Below, one piece after another: positions 51,213-61,675 of a stretch of DNA of 64,000 bases (within the stretch, counting starts at the first letter, position 1; every line of letters begins with the position of its first letter). The notes under the pieces are model-generated. The model was not told the DNA's origin. It worked only from the letters and a program-made list of their open reading frames with translations, and did not search any database. The position numbers were made by a program, and so were the translations under genes. Origin of the DNA: Amycolatopsis echigonensis (GTDB taxonomy: Bacteria; Actinomycetota; Actinomycetes; Mycobacteriales; Pseudonocardiaceae); assembly GCF_014174495.1 (NCBI RefSeq), contig NZ_JACJHR010000005.1:124001-188000 (forward strand). The letters are read 5' to 3'.

Positions 51213-52310
51213 ATGTCCGGAATCGCAGCGGTCCGCCCGGACTTCGCGTGGGCGGGTCCGGTCGGGCTCGGGACCTCGGCGGCGCGGATCGCGGAGCAGT
51301 TCGCGCCGGCGCGCGGGCAGGATCCGGCGTACGCGGAGCGGGAATGGGGCGACGGCAGCGCGTCGCCGCTGTACTGCCCGGTCGTGCGGCGGGTGGACGA
51401 GCCGCTCGCCGAGGAGGTGGACCGGCGGCTCGTCGCGTGGGCGCAGGACTGCGGGTTCGAGGGCGAGGGACTGGACCAGATCGCGCGCGCCACGTTCGGC
51501 AGGCTCGTGATGCTCGCCCACCCGGACTGCGACGATCCCGACCGGCTGCTGCTCGCCGCGCAGCTCAACGCGGTGTGGTGGGCGGCCGACGACTACTACG
51601 CCGACGACAGTTCCCTCGGCGCCTCGCCGACCGAACTCCCGCCGCGGCTGGCGCTGGTCATGGCCGCGATGGACCCGGTCGCGCCCGCCGGCGAGTTCTC
51701 CGCGCCGCTGGAAGAGGCGCTGCGCGCGGATCCGATCCGGGTCGGGTTCCGCTCGGCGGTCGACCATCTCGGCAGGCACGGTTCGCCGGTGCTGGTCCAG
51801 CGGGTCTGCTACTCGACGTTCGCGATGTTCGTGAGCTGGGACGCCTACGCGGCGTGGCGCCACACCGGCCGCTATCCCCCGGCTTGGGAGTACCTGGCGG
51901 CCCGCCAGCACGACAGCTTCTACACCTCGATGACCCTCATCGACGCCGTCGGCGGGTACGAACTGCCCGCGCCGTTCTGCTACGACCCGCGCGTGCGGGA
52001 GGCGATGATGCGCGCGGGCACCGCGACGGTCCTGGTCAACGACCTCCATTCGGTGGCCAAGGACGCGGCCGACGAGAACCCGGTCTGCAACATGGTGCTC
52101 CAGATCGCCGCCGACCGGAACTGCCCGGTCTCCGAGGCGGTCGAGACCACCGTCGCGCTGCACAACCGGATCGTGCGCGAGTTCGAGGAGGGCCATCGCG
52201 CGCTGCTCGCGATCCCGTCGCCGGAACTGCAGCGCTTCCTCGCCGGCGTCCGCGACTGGATGGGCGGCGGCTTCGAATGGCACGCGACGAACCCTCGCTA
52301 CCGATCCTGA
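51213..52310 (+). CDS. 2-Methylisoborneol synthase
   Basis: A 365-residue class I terpene cyclase that turns 2-methyl-GPP into 2-methylisoborneol. The Mg-binding Asp-rich motif is DDYYADD (126-132), and the second site reads NDLHSVAKD (276-284), with Asp where Glu is usual. GPVGLGTSA (15-23) is the short conserved motif found before the catalytic domain. Streptomyces enzymes of this family carry a longer proline-rich N-terminal extension, which is missing here. A GGGAGGG site precedes the ATG. Confidence 0.9.
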   Translation: MSGIAAVRPDFAWAGPVGLGTSAARIAEQFAPARGQDPAYAEREWGDGSASPLYCPVVRRVDEPLAEEVDRRLVAWAQDCGFEGEGLDQIARATFGRLVMLAHPDCDDPDRLLLAAQLNAVWWAADDYYADDSSLGASPTELPPRLALVMAAMDPVAPAGEFSAPLEEALRADPIRVGFRSAVDHLGRHGSPVLVQRVCYSTFAMFVSWDAYAAWRHTGRYPPAWEYLAARQHDSFYTSMTLIDAVGGYELPAPFCYDPRVREAMMRAGTATVLVNDLHSVAKDAADENPVCNMVLQIAADRNCPVSEAVETTVALHNRIVREFEEGHRALLAIPSPELQRFLAGVRDWMGGGFEWHATNPRYRS

Positions 52311-52361
52311 TCCCAGACCCCTGATGCCAGGCTTCGCAACCGAAGACAAGGTGGTTTCGCT

Positions 52362-53777
52362 GTGACTGTCACCGATCCGGTCGACTCCGCGGACGTGGAA
52401 GACCAGGAACCCTTGAGCCTAGGCCGCGCGGCGGCGCGGCAGCTGGCCACGACCACGAAGTCCGTGCCGCAGATGCAGAGCATCAGCTCGCGGTGGCTGC
52501 TGAAGGTGCTGCCGTGGGTCGAGGTGTCGGCGGGGACGTACCGCGTCAACCGGCGGCTGAGCTACACCGTCGGCGACGGCCGGGTCACCTTCGTGACGAG
52601 CGGCTCCGAGTGCCGGGTCATCCCGCCCGAGCTCGGGGAGCTCGCGCCGCTGCGCGGATTCGACGACGAGGCGGTGCTGGAGGAGCTCGCCGGGAGGTTC
52701 CAGCAGCGGGAATACCAGCCGGGCGACGTGCTGGCCGAATTCGGCAGCCCCGCCGACCAGGTGTTCCTCGTCGCGCACGGCAAGATCACGAAAGCGGGTG
52801 TCGGGCACTTCGGCGACCAGACCGTGCTCGGCACGCTCCTGGACGGCAGTTACTTCGGCGAGAACGTACTCACCACTCCGGACGGGATCTGGGAGTTCAC
52901 CGCCAAGGCGGTCACCTCCGCGACCGTGCTGACGTTGTCGCGCCAGGAGTTCGAAGGAGTGCTGAACCGCTCGGAAACGCTGCGCGCGCACCTGGACGCC
53001 TTCGTCGCGAGCGGAGACACGGCCCGCAACGAACACGGCGAGGCCGAGATCGCTCTCGCCGCCGGGCACGACGGCGAACCGCGGCTGCCGGGAACCTTCG
53101 TCGACTACGACACTTCCCCGCGCGAGTACGAGCTGAGCGTCGCGCAGACCGTGCTTCGGGTCCACAGCCGGGTCGCCGACCTCTACAGCGAGCCGATGAA
53201 CCAGACCGAGCAGCAGTTGCGGCTCACCGTCGAGGCGCTGCGGGAACGGCAAGAGCACGAGCTGGTCAACAACCCCGATTTCGGCCTGCTGAACAACGCC
53301 GACTTCGACCAGCGGGTGCCCACCCGCACCGGCCCGCCGACGCCGGACGATTTCGACGAGCTGCTCTCGCTGGTGTGGAAGGACCCCGCGTTCTTCCTCG
53401 CGCACCCGAAGACGATCGCCGCGTTCGGACGGGAATGCAGCAAGGCCGGGATCTACCCCGGTTCGGTCGACCTCGGCGGCCACCAGGTGCCCTCGTGGCG
53501 CGGGGTGCCGATCCTGCCGTGCAACAAGATCCCGGTCACCGAGACCCGCACCAGCTCGGTGCTGCTGATGCGGACCGGCGAGGAATCCCAGGGCGTCGTC
53601 GGGCTGCACCAGACCGGACTGCCCGACGAATACCAGCCCGGCCTCAACGTGCGGTTCATGGGCATCAACGAGCAGGCCATCCTGTCCTACCTGGTGTCGG
53701 CCTACTATTCCGCCGCCGTCCTCGTGCCCGACGCGCTCGCCGTGCTGGAAGCCGCCGAAATCGGCCGGGAGGGCTGA
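52362..53777 (+). CDS. Family 2B encapsulin shell protein 1
   Basis: A 471-residue protein with an HK97-like encapsulin fold interrupted by a cyclic-nucleotide-binding-like insertion (about residues 85-220, with GSYFGENVL). Conserved shell blocks are [56 protein letters not shown] and [14 protein letters not shown]. In Streptomyces, proteins of this family form the shell around MIB synthase. Older annotations call them EshA-like. GTG start at 52362 after AAGGTGG. Confidence 0.88.
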   Translation: MTVTDPVDSADVEDQEPLSLGRAAARQLATTTKSVPQMQSISSRWLLKVLPWVEVSAGTYRVNRRLSYTVGDGRVTFVTSGSECRVIPPELGELAPLRGFDDEAVLEELAGRFQQREYQPGDVLAEFGSPADQVFLVAHGKITKAGVGHFGDQTVLGTLLDGSYFGENVLTTPDGIWEFTAKAVTSATVLTLSRQEFEGVLNRSETLRAHLDAFVASGDTARNEHGEAEIALAAGHDGEPRLPGTFVDYDTSPREYELSVAQTVLRVHSRVADLYSEPMNQTEQQLRLTVEALRERQEHELVNNPDFGLLNNADFDQRVPTRTGPPTPDDFDELLSLVWKDPAFFLAHPKTIAAFGRECSKAGIYPGSVDLGGHQVPSWRGVPILPCNKIPVTETRTSSVLLMRTGEESQGVVGLHQTGLPDEYQPGLNVRFMGINEQAILSYLVSAYYSAAVLVPDALAVLEAAEIGREG

Positions 53778-53782
53778 GCCCG

Positions 53783-55168
53783 GTGCCGGTCACGGAACAA
53801 CAGGAGCAGCTTTCCCTCGGAGTCAGGGCGGCCCGCACCCTCGCCACGACCACCAAATCGCTGCCCCAGATGCGCTCGATCACCCCGCGGTGGCTGCTGT
53901 CGCAGCTGCCGTGGGTCGAGGTGCCCGGCGGCAGCTACCGGGTCAACCGGCGGCTCACCTACACCGTCGGCGACGGCAAAGTGAGTTTCTTCCAGACCGG
54001 AACGCGGGTCCAGGCCGTCCCTCTGGAACTCACCGAAATCGAACTGCTGCGCGGGTTCTCCGACGAAGCGGCGCTCGGCGCGCTGGCCGACGCATTCGAA
54101 CAGCGCGAGTACGAGAAGGGCAGCACGCTCGTCACCGCCGGCGAACCCCTGGACCAGCTCGTGCTCGTCGTGCACGGCAAGGTCACCCGGCACGCCCAGG
54201 GGCACTACTGCGCGGAAACTCACCTGGGCACCTCCACGGACGGCGATCATTTCGGCGGCGAACTCCTCTCCCGGGACGACGCCACCTGGGGTTTCACCGC
54301 GCGCGCCGCGACCAGGGTGGTCGCGCTCGTGCTGCCCGCCGGCTCGTACGCCCGGCTCAACGGCAGGATCGATTCCCTGCGCGCGCACGTCGCGCAGGCC
54401 GCTTCCCGGCCGCGGAAACCACAGAACCGCAAGGGCGAAGCGAACATCGAACTGTCCGCGGGCCACGACGGCGAACCGGTCATCGCCGGAACGTACGTCG
54501 ACTACGAACCCTCGCCGCGCGAGTACGACCTCGCGGTGGCGCAAACGGTCCTGCGGGTGCACAACCGCGTCACCGATCTGTACAACGACCCGATGAACCA
54601 GTTCGAGCAGCAATTGCGGCTCACCGTGGAAGCGCTGCGGGAACGGCAGGAACACGAGCTGGTCAACAACCCGGATTTCGGCCTGCTGCACAATGCCGAT
54701 CTCAAATCCCGGATCACCACGCGCACCGGTCCTCCGACGCCGGGCGATCTGGACGAACTGCTCTCCCGACGGCGCAAAACGCGCTTGTTCCTCGCGCATC
54801 CGCGGGCCATCGCCGCGATCGGCCGCGAATGCACGAAGGCGGGCATTTATCCGGAGCCGGTCGTGGTGGACGGGAAACGCGTCACCGCGTGGCGCGGGGT
54901 CCCGATCCTGCCGTGCGACAAAATCCCGGTCACCGAGGCGGGCACCACCTCGGTGCTCGCGATGCGCACCGGGGAGGACGACGCGGGCGTCATCGGATTG
55001 CGGCCGAAATCCCTCGCCGACGAATACCGGCCGGGGCTGAATGTTCGGTTCATGGGCATCAACGACCGCGCTGTGTCGTCCTATGTGGTCAGTGCCTATC
55101 ACTCCGTCGCGGTTCTCGTGCCGGACGCGCTCGGGATCCTCGACCACGTCGAGGTCGCCCGCGCGTGA
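53783..55168 (+). CDS. Family 2B encapsulin shell protein 2
   Basis: A 461-residue homologue of the preceding shell protein, colinear throughout: [19 protein letters not shown], a cyclic-nucleotide-binding-like insertion (with GDHFGGELL), [40 protein letters not shown] and [14 protein letters not shown]. The insertion is more diverged than the shell parts. It starts 5 bp after shell gene 1 stops, so both are translated from one message and probably co-assemble. Confidence 0.88.
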   Translation: MPVTEQQEQLSLGVRAARTLATTTKSLPQMRSITPRWLLSQLPWVEVPGGSYRVNRRLTYTVGDGKVSFFQTGTRVQAVPLELTEIELLRGFSDEAALGALADAFEQREYEKGSTLVTAGEPLDQLVLVVHGKVTRHAQGHYCAETHLGTSTDGDHFGGELLSRDDATWGFTARAATRVVALVLPAGSYARLNGRIDSLRAHVAQAASRPRKPQNRKGEANIELSAGHDGEPVIAGTYVDYEPSPREYDLAVAQTVLRVHNRVTDLYNDPMNQFEQQLRLTVEALRERQEHELVNNPDFGLLHNADLKSRITTRTGPPTPGDLDELLSRRRKTRLFLAHPRAIAAIGRECTKAGIYPEPVVVDGKRVTAWRGVPILPCDKIPVTEAGTTSVLAMRTGEDDAGVIGLRPKSLADEYRPGLNVRFMGINDRAVSSYVVSAYHSVAVLVPDALGILDHVEVARA

Positions 55169-55175
55169 GCGACGC

Positions 55176-55216
55176 CCGACGTTCGCCGGAAGCCGTGCGC
55201 TTCCGGCGAACGTCGG
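55176..55216. terminator. Bidirectional hairpin terminator
   Basis: A 17-bp perfect stem (55176-55192 with 55200-55216, 7-nt loop) lies 7 bp after the MIB/encapsulin operon and next to the convergent snapalysin stop codon. Confidence 0.8.
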
Positions 55217-55220
55217 CGTC

Positions 55221-55757
55221 TCAACGATAGATGTGCTTGTCAGGCAAGCGAACCGTCGCGAAGCCGTTGGCGAAGTTCGCGTCCACCTGTGCGGCTTCCT
55301 GAGCGTCGGGCATCGCGTTCTTGCACGTGATCCCCGGGCCGTGGCCGGACATCAGCTCCGAGCAGGGACCCTCGTAGTGGTCGGGCAGGCCGAGGTTGTG
55401 GCCGATCTCGTGGGCGATGATCCGCGTCGGGTCGTTGCCCTCGGCGACCTGCTGGGTGTCGATGTAGATGTCTCCGGTCCCGTGCCCGTCGGTCTGCGTG
55501 TAGGAACCGCCGCCGGTGGTTTCGTGCATGATGATGGTCGCGGCGCCGCCGCTGTTGAGGTGCACGTTGTGCACCGAACTGTTCCAGTTCGCCGCGGCCT
55601 GGGTGGCCTCGGCCTGATAGTCGGGCAAACCGCTGGCGTCGTAGTACAGCTCGACCGCGTCCAGCGGTGCGGCCGACGCCGTGCCGGCTCCGGTCAGCGG
55701 CAGCGTCAACGCGACGGCAGCGCCCGCGGCCAGTCGCCCAAAGCGTTGCAGGATCAT
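55221..55757 (-). CDS. Snapalysin-type zinc metalloprotease (M7), secreted
   Basis: A 178-residue preprotease: signal peptide (1-29, ending ASA), short N-terminal strand VELYYDASGLPDYQAEATQA and the metzincin zinc motif HEIGHNLGLPDHYEG (HExxHxxGxxD). The two Cys (GPCSELM and ITCKNAM) form the expected disulfide. It is the small extracellular neutral protease of streptomycetes and relatives. An exported protease operon is suggested by the next gene 37 bp upstream. Confidence 0.9.
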   Translation of the reverse strand: MILQRFGRLAAGAAVALTLPLTGAGTASAAPLDAVELYYDASGLPDYQAEATQAAANWNSSVHNVHLNSGGAATIIMHETTGGGSYTQTDGHGTGDIYIDTQQVAEGNDPTRIIAHEIGHNLGLPDHYEGPCSELMSGHGPGITCKNAMPDAQEAAQVDANFANGFATVRLPDKHIYR

Positions 55758-55794
55758 GGTTTTTCCTCTCCGCGCGAGGTTTTCCGGACAGGGG

Positions 55795-56490
55795 TCAGCT
55801 TCCGATCTGCTGCTGGATCCACGACTGGTACTGGGCGATGCCGGTGTAGAGGGTGGTGGTCGCGCATTCGCCGCCGTTGTCGCCGGGGCCGTGGGTTTCG
55901 CCTACCAGCGTCCAGTTCCCGGTGGTGCCGACGATCGCCGGGCCGCCCGAATCGCCGTGGCACGCCGAATGCGCGTAGTCGCCGGAGATGCAGACGTCGC
56001 CCGCACCGCCGCCGCCCTCCGCGCACGCGCTGCTGTCGAGCACCTGAAGATCGATCTGCTGCAGGGTTTGCGGCGTTTGGCAGTTCGGCCAGCTCGTGCA
56101 TCCCCAGCCGAGCAGCCGCGCGCTCGTTCCCGGAGCCGGGTTGCTCTGCGCCATCGCGACCGGTGCGGACTGCGCGGGCTGGCTCAGGTGCATCATGGTG
56201 AGATCGGTGCCCGGGTTGGTGATCACGTTGTCGATCTGGCCGACCTCGCCCGAGTTGATGTCGGTGGACCCGATCCGCGCCTGCGAGGCCTCACCGCAGT
56301 GGTGCGCGGTGATGATCCACTGGGGCGCGACGAGACTTCCGCCGCAGCCGTTGTCCAGGGACACCATGAACGAGTAGGTTTCGGTGGCGTCGCTGCCGCC
56401 GATGATGGCCGGCTGCGCCGCGACCGCCGGTGCGGCGGCCCCGAACAGCAGGGCGGCCGCGCCCATCAGCACCAGCATTGTTTTCCGCAT
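55795..56490 (-). CDS. Trypsin-like serine protease (S1), secreted
   Basis: A 231-residue chymotrypsin-fold protease with signal peptide (1-24) and a short or absent propeptide; the mature N-terminus IIGGSDATETYSF is typical. Catalytic triad: His in ITAHHCGE, Asp in GTDLTMMHL, Ser in CHGDSGGPA. The ATG at 56490 follows GGAAGGGAAA. It lies upstream of the snapalysin gene in the same direction. Confidence 0.9.
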   Translation of the reverse strand: MRKTMLVLMGAAALLFGAAAPAVAAQPAIIGGSDATETYSFMVSLDNGCGGSLVAPQWIITAHHCGEASQARIGSTDINSGEVGQIDNVITNPGTDLTMMHLSQPAQSAPVAMAQSNPAPGTSARLLGWGCTSWPNCQTPQTLQQIDLQVLDSSACAEGGGGAGDVCISGDYAHSACHGDSGGPAIVGTTGNWTLVGETHGPGDNGGECATTTLYTGIAQYQSWIQQQIGS

Positions 56491-56924
56491 CGCTTTCCCT
56501 TCCATAGCAGCCAATCCCGCGAATCGCGGGAGGGGAGTTCGGCCGGGGATACGGCCGGGACGGCTTCGCGGGCGCCGGGCCCGCGACGGAAACCACAGAG
56601 TCCCAGGGCCGCCGGAGTCCGAACACCGTCGAAAGGAGGGACACGTCCGGACGCCGAACCGTGCGAGGCGGCACGAACTTCGATTACCGGGATGAACCGA
56701 ACGCGGAATGAGCGTCCGCACGGTTCACCTGGCAGCCAACGGATCCGGTGCGGGAGAACGACTTCCGTTCAGCGGACGGAAGTCGCCGCTGAACAGCGAA
56801 ACCGAACGGGATTCGCGACTTTCGTGGGTATAGGAGGGCGACCGGCGTCCCTAAACTGCGAATTGCGCCCGCATTCGCTGACCGCGGCGCGCCATCGTCC
56901 TATTCGCAAGAAACGGAGATGTGC
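56491..56924. other. Divergent promoter region of the protease genes
   Basis: This 434-base gap lies between the divergent trypsin-like and alpha-lytic-type protease genes and has no gene of its own. Its main feature is a pair of interleaved inverted repeats at 56759-56794, listed separately. Promoters of both genes must be here. Confidence 0.5.
56759..56794. promoter_or_regulatory. Interleaved inverted repeats upstream of a protease gene
   Basis: Arm pair A (56759-56768 with 56776-56785, 10 bp) and arm pair B (56767-56775 with 56786-56794, 9 bp) are both perfect and interleaved, so only one can form as a simple hairpin. They could be overlapping operators or a switching leader RNA. Confidence 0.5.
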
Positions 56925-57995
56925 ATGATCTCAGCACTCAGTCAAAGACACGGCGGGCGCGGCGGTATCGCCTTCGCCGCGGCGGTTCTGGCCGCTGGAT
57001 CAGTTTTCGCCGCCTCGGGCGTCGCGGCTGCCCAGCCCTCGACGGCGCCGCTGAACGCGCGAGCCGCGACCGCCGTGTCCGCCAGCCTCGCGAAATCGCT
57101 CGGCGACCGCACCGTCGGCTCGTTCTACGACCAGTCCGGTTCGCGGCTGACAGTCACCGTCACCGACCAGGCCGCCGCCGACCAGGTCCGCGCGGCCGGC
57201 GCGACGCCGAAGTTCGTGAAATACCGCGCGTCCCAACTGAAAGCCGTCACCGCGGAACTGGCCCGCACGGCCAGCGTCCCCGGCACCGCCTGGCGCGTCG
57301 ACCCGCGGACCGGACAGGTCCTCGTCACCGCCGATTCGACGGTCACCGGCGCCAAACTCTCCCAGGTGACCAACGCCGTGCACCGCTTCGGCGACAAAGC
57401 CCGTTTCGCCCGGACGAAAGGCAAACTGCGCCCGTTGATCAGCGGCGGCGACGCGATCTGGGGCCAGGGACTGCGCTGCTCGCTGGGCTTCAACGTGCAC
57501 ACCTCGAGCGGCCAGGCCGCGATCCTGACCGCCGGCCACTGCGGCGTCGCCACCAACGACTGGTGGGCCGACCAGAGCAACTCGCAGCACATCGCCACCA
57601 CGTCCGCCGCTGACTTCCCCGGCACTGACTACTCGTACGCCACCTACGACGCCGGCGTCGACGCCCCGAGCGCCATCAACACCGGCCAGCAGATCACCGC
57701 CGCGGGCGACGCCACCGTCGGCGAAACCGTCACCCGCAGCGGCTCGACGACCGGCGTGCACGACGGCCAGGTCACCGCGCTCAACGCCACGGTGAACTAC
57801 CAGGAAGGCGCAGTGAACGGCCTGATCGACACCACAGTCTGCGCAGAACCCGGCGACAGCGGCGGCTCGCTGTTCGACGGATCCACCGCACTGGGCCTCA
57901 CCTCGGGCGGCAGCGGAGACTGCACGTCCGGCGGAGAAACGTTCTTCCAGCCGGTTCCCGCCGCATTGAGCGCTTACGGGCTGGTTCTGCCGTAA
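56925..57995 (+). CDS. Alpha-lytic/streptogrisin-type serine protease (S1) with pro-region
   Basis: A 356-residue preproprotease: signal peptide (to about residue 36), pro-region of about 130 residues with VTVTDQAAADQVRAAGATPK and VPGTAWRVDPRTGQVLVTAD, then a mature domain from about 168. Triad: His in LTAGHCG, Asp in DYSYATYD and Ser in EPGDSGGSLF. The pro-region folds and inhibits the protease until cleaved. ATG 56925 after GGAG was chosen over the ATG two codons earlier. Confidence 0.9.
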   Translation: MISALSQRHGGRGGIAFAAAVLAAGSVFAASGVAAAQPSTAPLNARAATAVSASLAKSLGDRTVGSFYDQSGSRLTVTVTDQAAADQVRAAGATPKFVKYRASQLKAVTAELARTASVPGTAWRVDPRTGQVLVTADSTVTGAKLSQVTNAVHRFGDKARFARTKGKLRPLISGGDAIWGQGLRCSLGFNVHTSSGQAAILTAGHCGVATNDWWADQSNSQHIATTSAADFPGTDYSYATYDAGVDAPSAINTGQQITAAGDATVGETVTRSGSTTGVHDGQVTALNATVNYQEGAVNGLIDTTVCAEPGDSGGSLFDGSTALGLTSGGSGDCTSGGETFFQPVPAALSAYGLVLP

Positions 57996-58467
57996 ATCCC
58001 CGCGTTCCGCGGTCCATTTCGCCATCCCGCAGCGGTGAAGGGGCCCCTCACGGATCCTCGGATCGCGAGGGGCCCCTTCCCGGATTCAGACTCCCTCAAC
58101 GAGCCCTTCACGGACCGATTCCCGCCGCGCCGCGAGGCCCGGGCGCAATGTCGCCGCCAAGCGGAAAAGAACAGATTCAGACCGACCACGCCCAACACTG
58201 TCACCCGCAATGACCGCCGGGGCCGCACGCACCGAAGCCGTCGATCATGGCCGGTCTCGGTTCCCAGGACGCGTCGAACGCCAGCGACGCGATGAGCGCC
58301 GCCCGTTCGCGCCCTAGGCCGAGAAAGACCGCGCGGTGCGCGACCCAGCAGATTCACCAGCACACGTTGCTCCACGGCGACGTCCAACCGGGGGTAGATG
58401 ACATCCGCGGCAGTGCCCGCATCCGGCGCGGCCCGCCCTTGTGTCCACTAAGGACAGTCATTCCGGG
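57996..58467. other. Intergenic region with GGGGCCCC repeats
   Basis: The first part (58034-58105) holds copies of the same near-palindromic GTGAAGGGGCCCCTCAC unit found at 30310-30575 (58034-58054, 58065-58084 and a weaker one ending at 58105). The remainder shows no supported gene. Confidence 0.6.
58034..58105. repeat. GTGAAGGGGCCCCTTCAC palindromic repeat cluster
   Basis: Two clear units and one degenerate unit of the 22-bp near-palindrome lie just after the alpha-lytic-type protease gene, 28 kb from the first cluster. The shared core is GTGAAGGGGCCCCTCACGGA. Confidence 0.7.
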
Positions 58468-59682
58468 TCACTCCGCGGACCTCCTGGCGCGCATCGCGGA
58501 AAGAAGCACGGGCAGCGCGGCGGCCAACGCGATCCCCCGCACCGCACCAGCCACCGGATACGCCGCCCGGATGCCGAACGCGTCCGCGACCAGCCCGCCG
58601 GCCAGCGATCCCAGCGGCATCAATCCCCAGCCCAGCATCCGGTAGACGCTGTGCACCCGCCCGCGCAGTTCCGTCGGCACCGCCTGCTGCCGCAGGCTGA
58701 CCGTGACGACGCTCCACAGCGTGGTGGCGAATCCGTTCAACCCCAGCAGGAGCCCAAGAACGACCGCGTTCGGACTGGCGCCGATGAGCACGAAGATCAC
58801 CACGTTGGCGATCAACGCGGTCAGCAACGCCCGCAGCGCCCCGATTTTCGCCACGACCCGCGCGTTGACCATCCCACCGAGCACACTGCCGACCGCGGCC
58901 CCCGCGAGCAGCACGCCGTAACCGCGCTCGCTGACATGCAGGGTCTGCGTCGCGAGCAGCACGACCGTGACGTTGCCGAGCTGATAGCAGAACGTGTTCA
59001 CTGCCAGGAGCCCGGCCAACGTGCGCAACAGCCGGTGCCGCCCGAGCCAGCGCACCCCTTCCGCCACCGCGACCCGAATCGGCGGGTGCGCGATCTGCGG
59101 CAACGGACGACGAGGCAGCGTCGCGAGCAATGCGGCGGACACCACGAACGAGGTGGCGTCCACCCCGAACGGCAAAGCCGCCGCCACGGCGAAGAGCAGG
59201 CTGCCGATCGGCGGCCCGACGAACAACTGCCCAGCGTTGGCGATCGCGTATTGACTGCCGTTCGCCCGGTGCAGGTGCGTCTCGGAAACGAGGTCCGGCA
59301 AGACCGCGAGCGACGCGTTGGCGAACACGACCTCGCACGCGCTGAGCCCGAATCCCATGAGCGCCAGCGCCGCGATGTCGATCCGCCCCAGCCCGATCAG
59401 CACCGCCGCCGCCGCGACGATCGCCGCCTGAAGAGCCTGCGACCGCCACAGCAGACCGACCCGGTCGCGCCGGTCCACGACCGCGCCCGCGGGCAAGGAG
59501 AGCAGCAGCCACGGAAGGTAGGTCGCCGCCGAGACGACGGAGACCAGCACCGGATCACGGGTGAGGGTGACGGTCAGCAGGGGCACAGCGGCCGAGAAGA
59601 CCCCGTCGCCCACGTTGTCCACCGCCGATGCCCACCACAACCGCCAGTACGCGGCCGGGAGTTTGGCGTCGCGTCGTTTCAT
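58468..59682 (-). CDS. MFS transporter (MDR-type)
   Basis: A 404-residue major facilitator with 12 predicted helices. The loop 2-3 motif reads GAVVDRRDRVGLLWRSQ and the N-terminus WRLWWASAVDNVGDGVFSAA resembles the enterobactin/macrolide exporter-like (MFS_3) group. It is probably a drug or metabolite exporter. The upstream palindrome at 59722-59740 may control it. It is divergent from a rifampicin-monooxygenase-like gene, so the pair could form a resistance unit. Confidence 0.83.
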   Translation of the reverse strand: MKRRDAKLPAAYWRLWWASAVDNVGDGVFSAAVPLLTVTLTRDPVLVSVVSAATYLPWLLLSLPAGAVVDRRDRVGLLWRSQALQAAIVAAAAVLIGLGRIDIAALALMGFGLSACEVVFANASLAVLPDLVSETHLHRANGSQYAIANAGQLFVGPPIGSLLFAVAAALPFGVDATSFVVSAALLATLPRRPLPQIAHPPIRVAVAEGVRWLGRHRLLRTLAGLLAVNTFCYQLGNVTVVLLATQTLHVSERGYGVLLAGAAVGSVLGGMVNARVVAKIGALRALLTALIANVVIFVLIGASPNAVVLGLLLGLNGFATTLWSVVTVSLRQQAVPTELRGRVHSVYRMLGWGLMPLGSLAGGLVADAFGIRAAYPVAGAVRGIALAAALPVLLSAMRARRSAE

Positions 59683-59721
59683 GCCCGGAAGCGTTCCCGA
59701 CTCGAACAGGTGTTCGCTACC

Positions 59722-59740
59722 ATGTAGACTGGAGCTACAT
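59722..59740. promoter_or_regulatory. Candidate operator upstream of MFS gene
   Basis: Inverted repeat ATGTAG-N7-CTACAT lies about 40 bp upstream of the MFS start codon, in the gap shared with the divergent flavoprotein gene. Its cognate regulator is not obvious; the ArsR-like gene at 61676 is a candidate. Confidence 0.45.
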
Positions 59741-59815
59741 CGAAGGTTTCGCCAGGGTCGTGGCCGAGCTGTCCGGTATTTCGCTTGCCGCACCGTGCCG
59801 GGTGCCGCAGACTGA

Positions 59816-61366
<1,551 letters not shown>

Positions 61367-61675
61367 GCGAGAACCACCACCTCGCCCCGCGGAAGGCCGC
61401 TCCCCGCCGCACAACAGGCTCATAACCACGGCAACCACTCGTCTGGCCTGCCCGCCGCTTCCACCGCCCCCATCCGCTGCGCACCAGGCACCGGAGGAGT
61501 GATCAGCCGCGGGACGCGGTGCCGATGGTCGCCCGTTTTCCTTGCGGCAAAAAGCGTTCGACTTGATTCACGACCAGCCCGCACCCGCGTCCGACGAAGG
61601 CAAGCAGCCGCCATCCGCCCCTCCGGCAAGCCCGCCAACTCCCTAGACCCCCGTCCGCTGCCGCATAATCGCGAG
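61367..61675. other. Intergenic region, no gene seen
   Basis: This 309-base gap between the monooxygenase and the ArsR-like regulator has no supported gene, repeat or strong hairpin. Confidence 0.4.

Noticed and set aside
52493-53780. A long frame overlapping encapsulin gene 1 in another register and running into gene 2
   Set aside because: The portion inside gene 1 is an out-of-frame shadow; only the part from GTG 53783 is a real gene.
58250-58400. Possible phosphotransferase fragment (LLHGDVQPG)
   Set aside because: A single short HGD-like match without flanking conserved motifs; likely chance.
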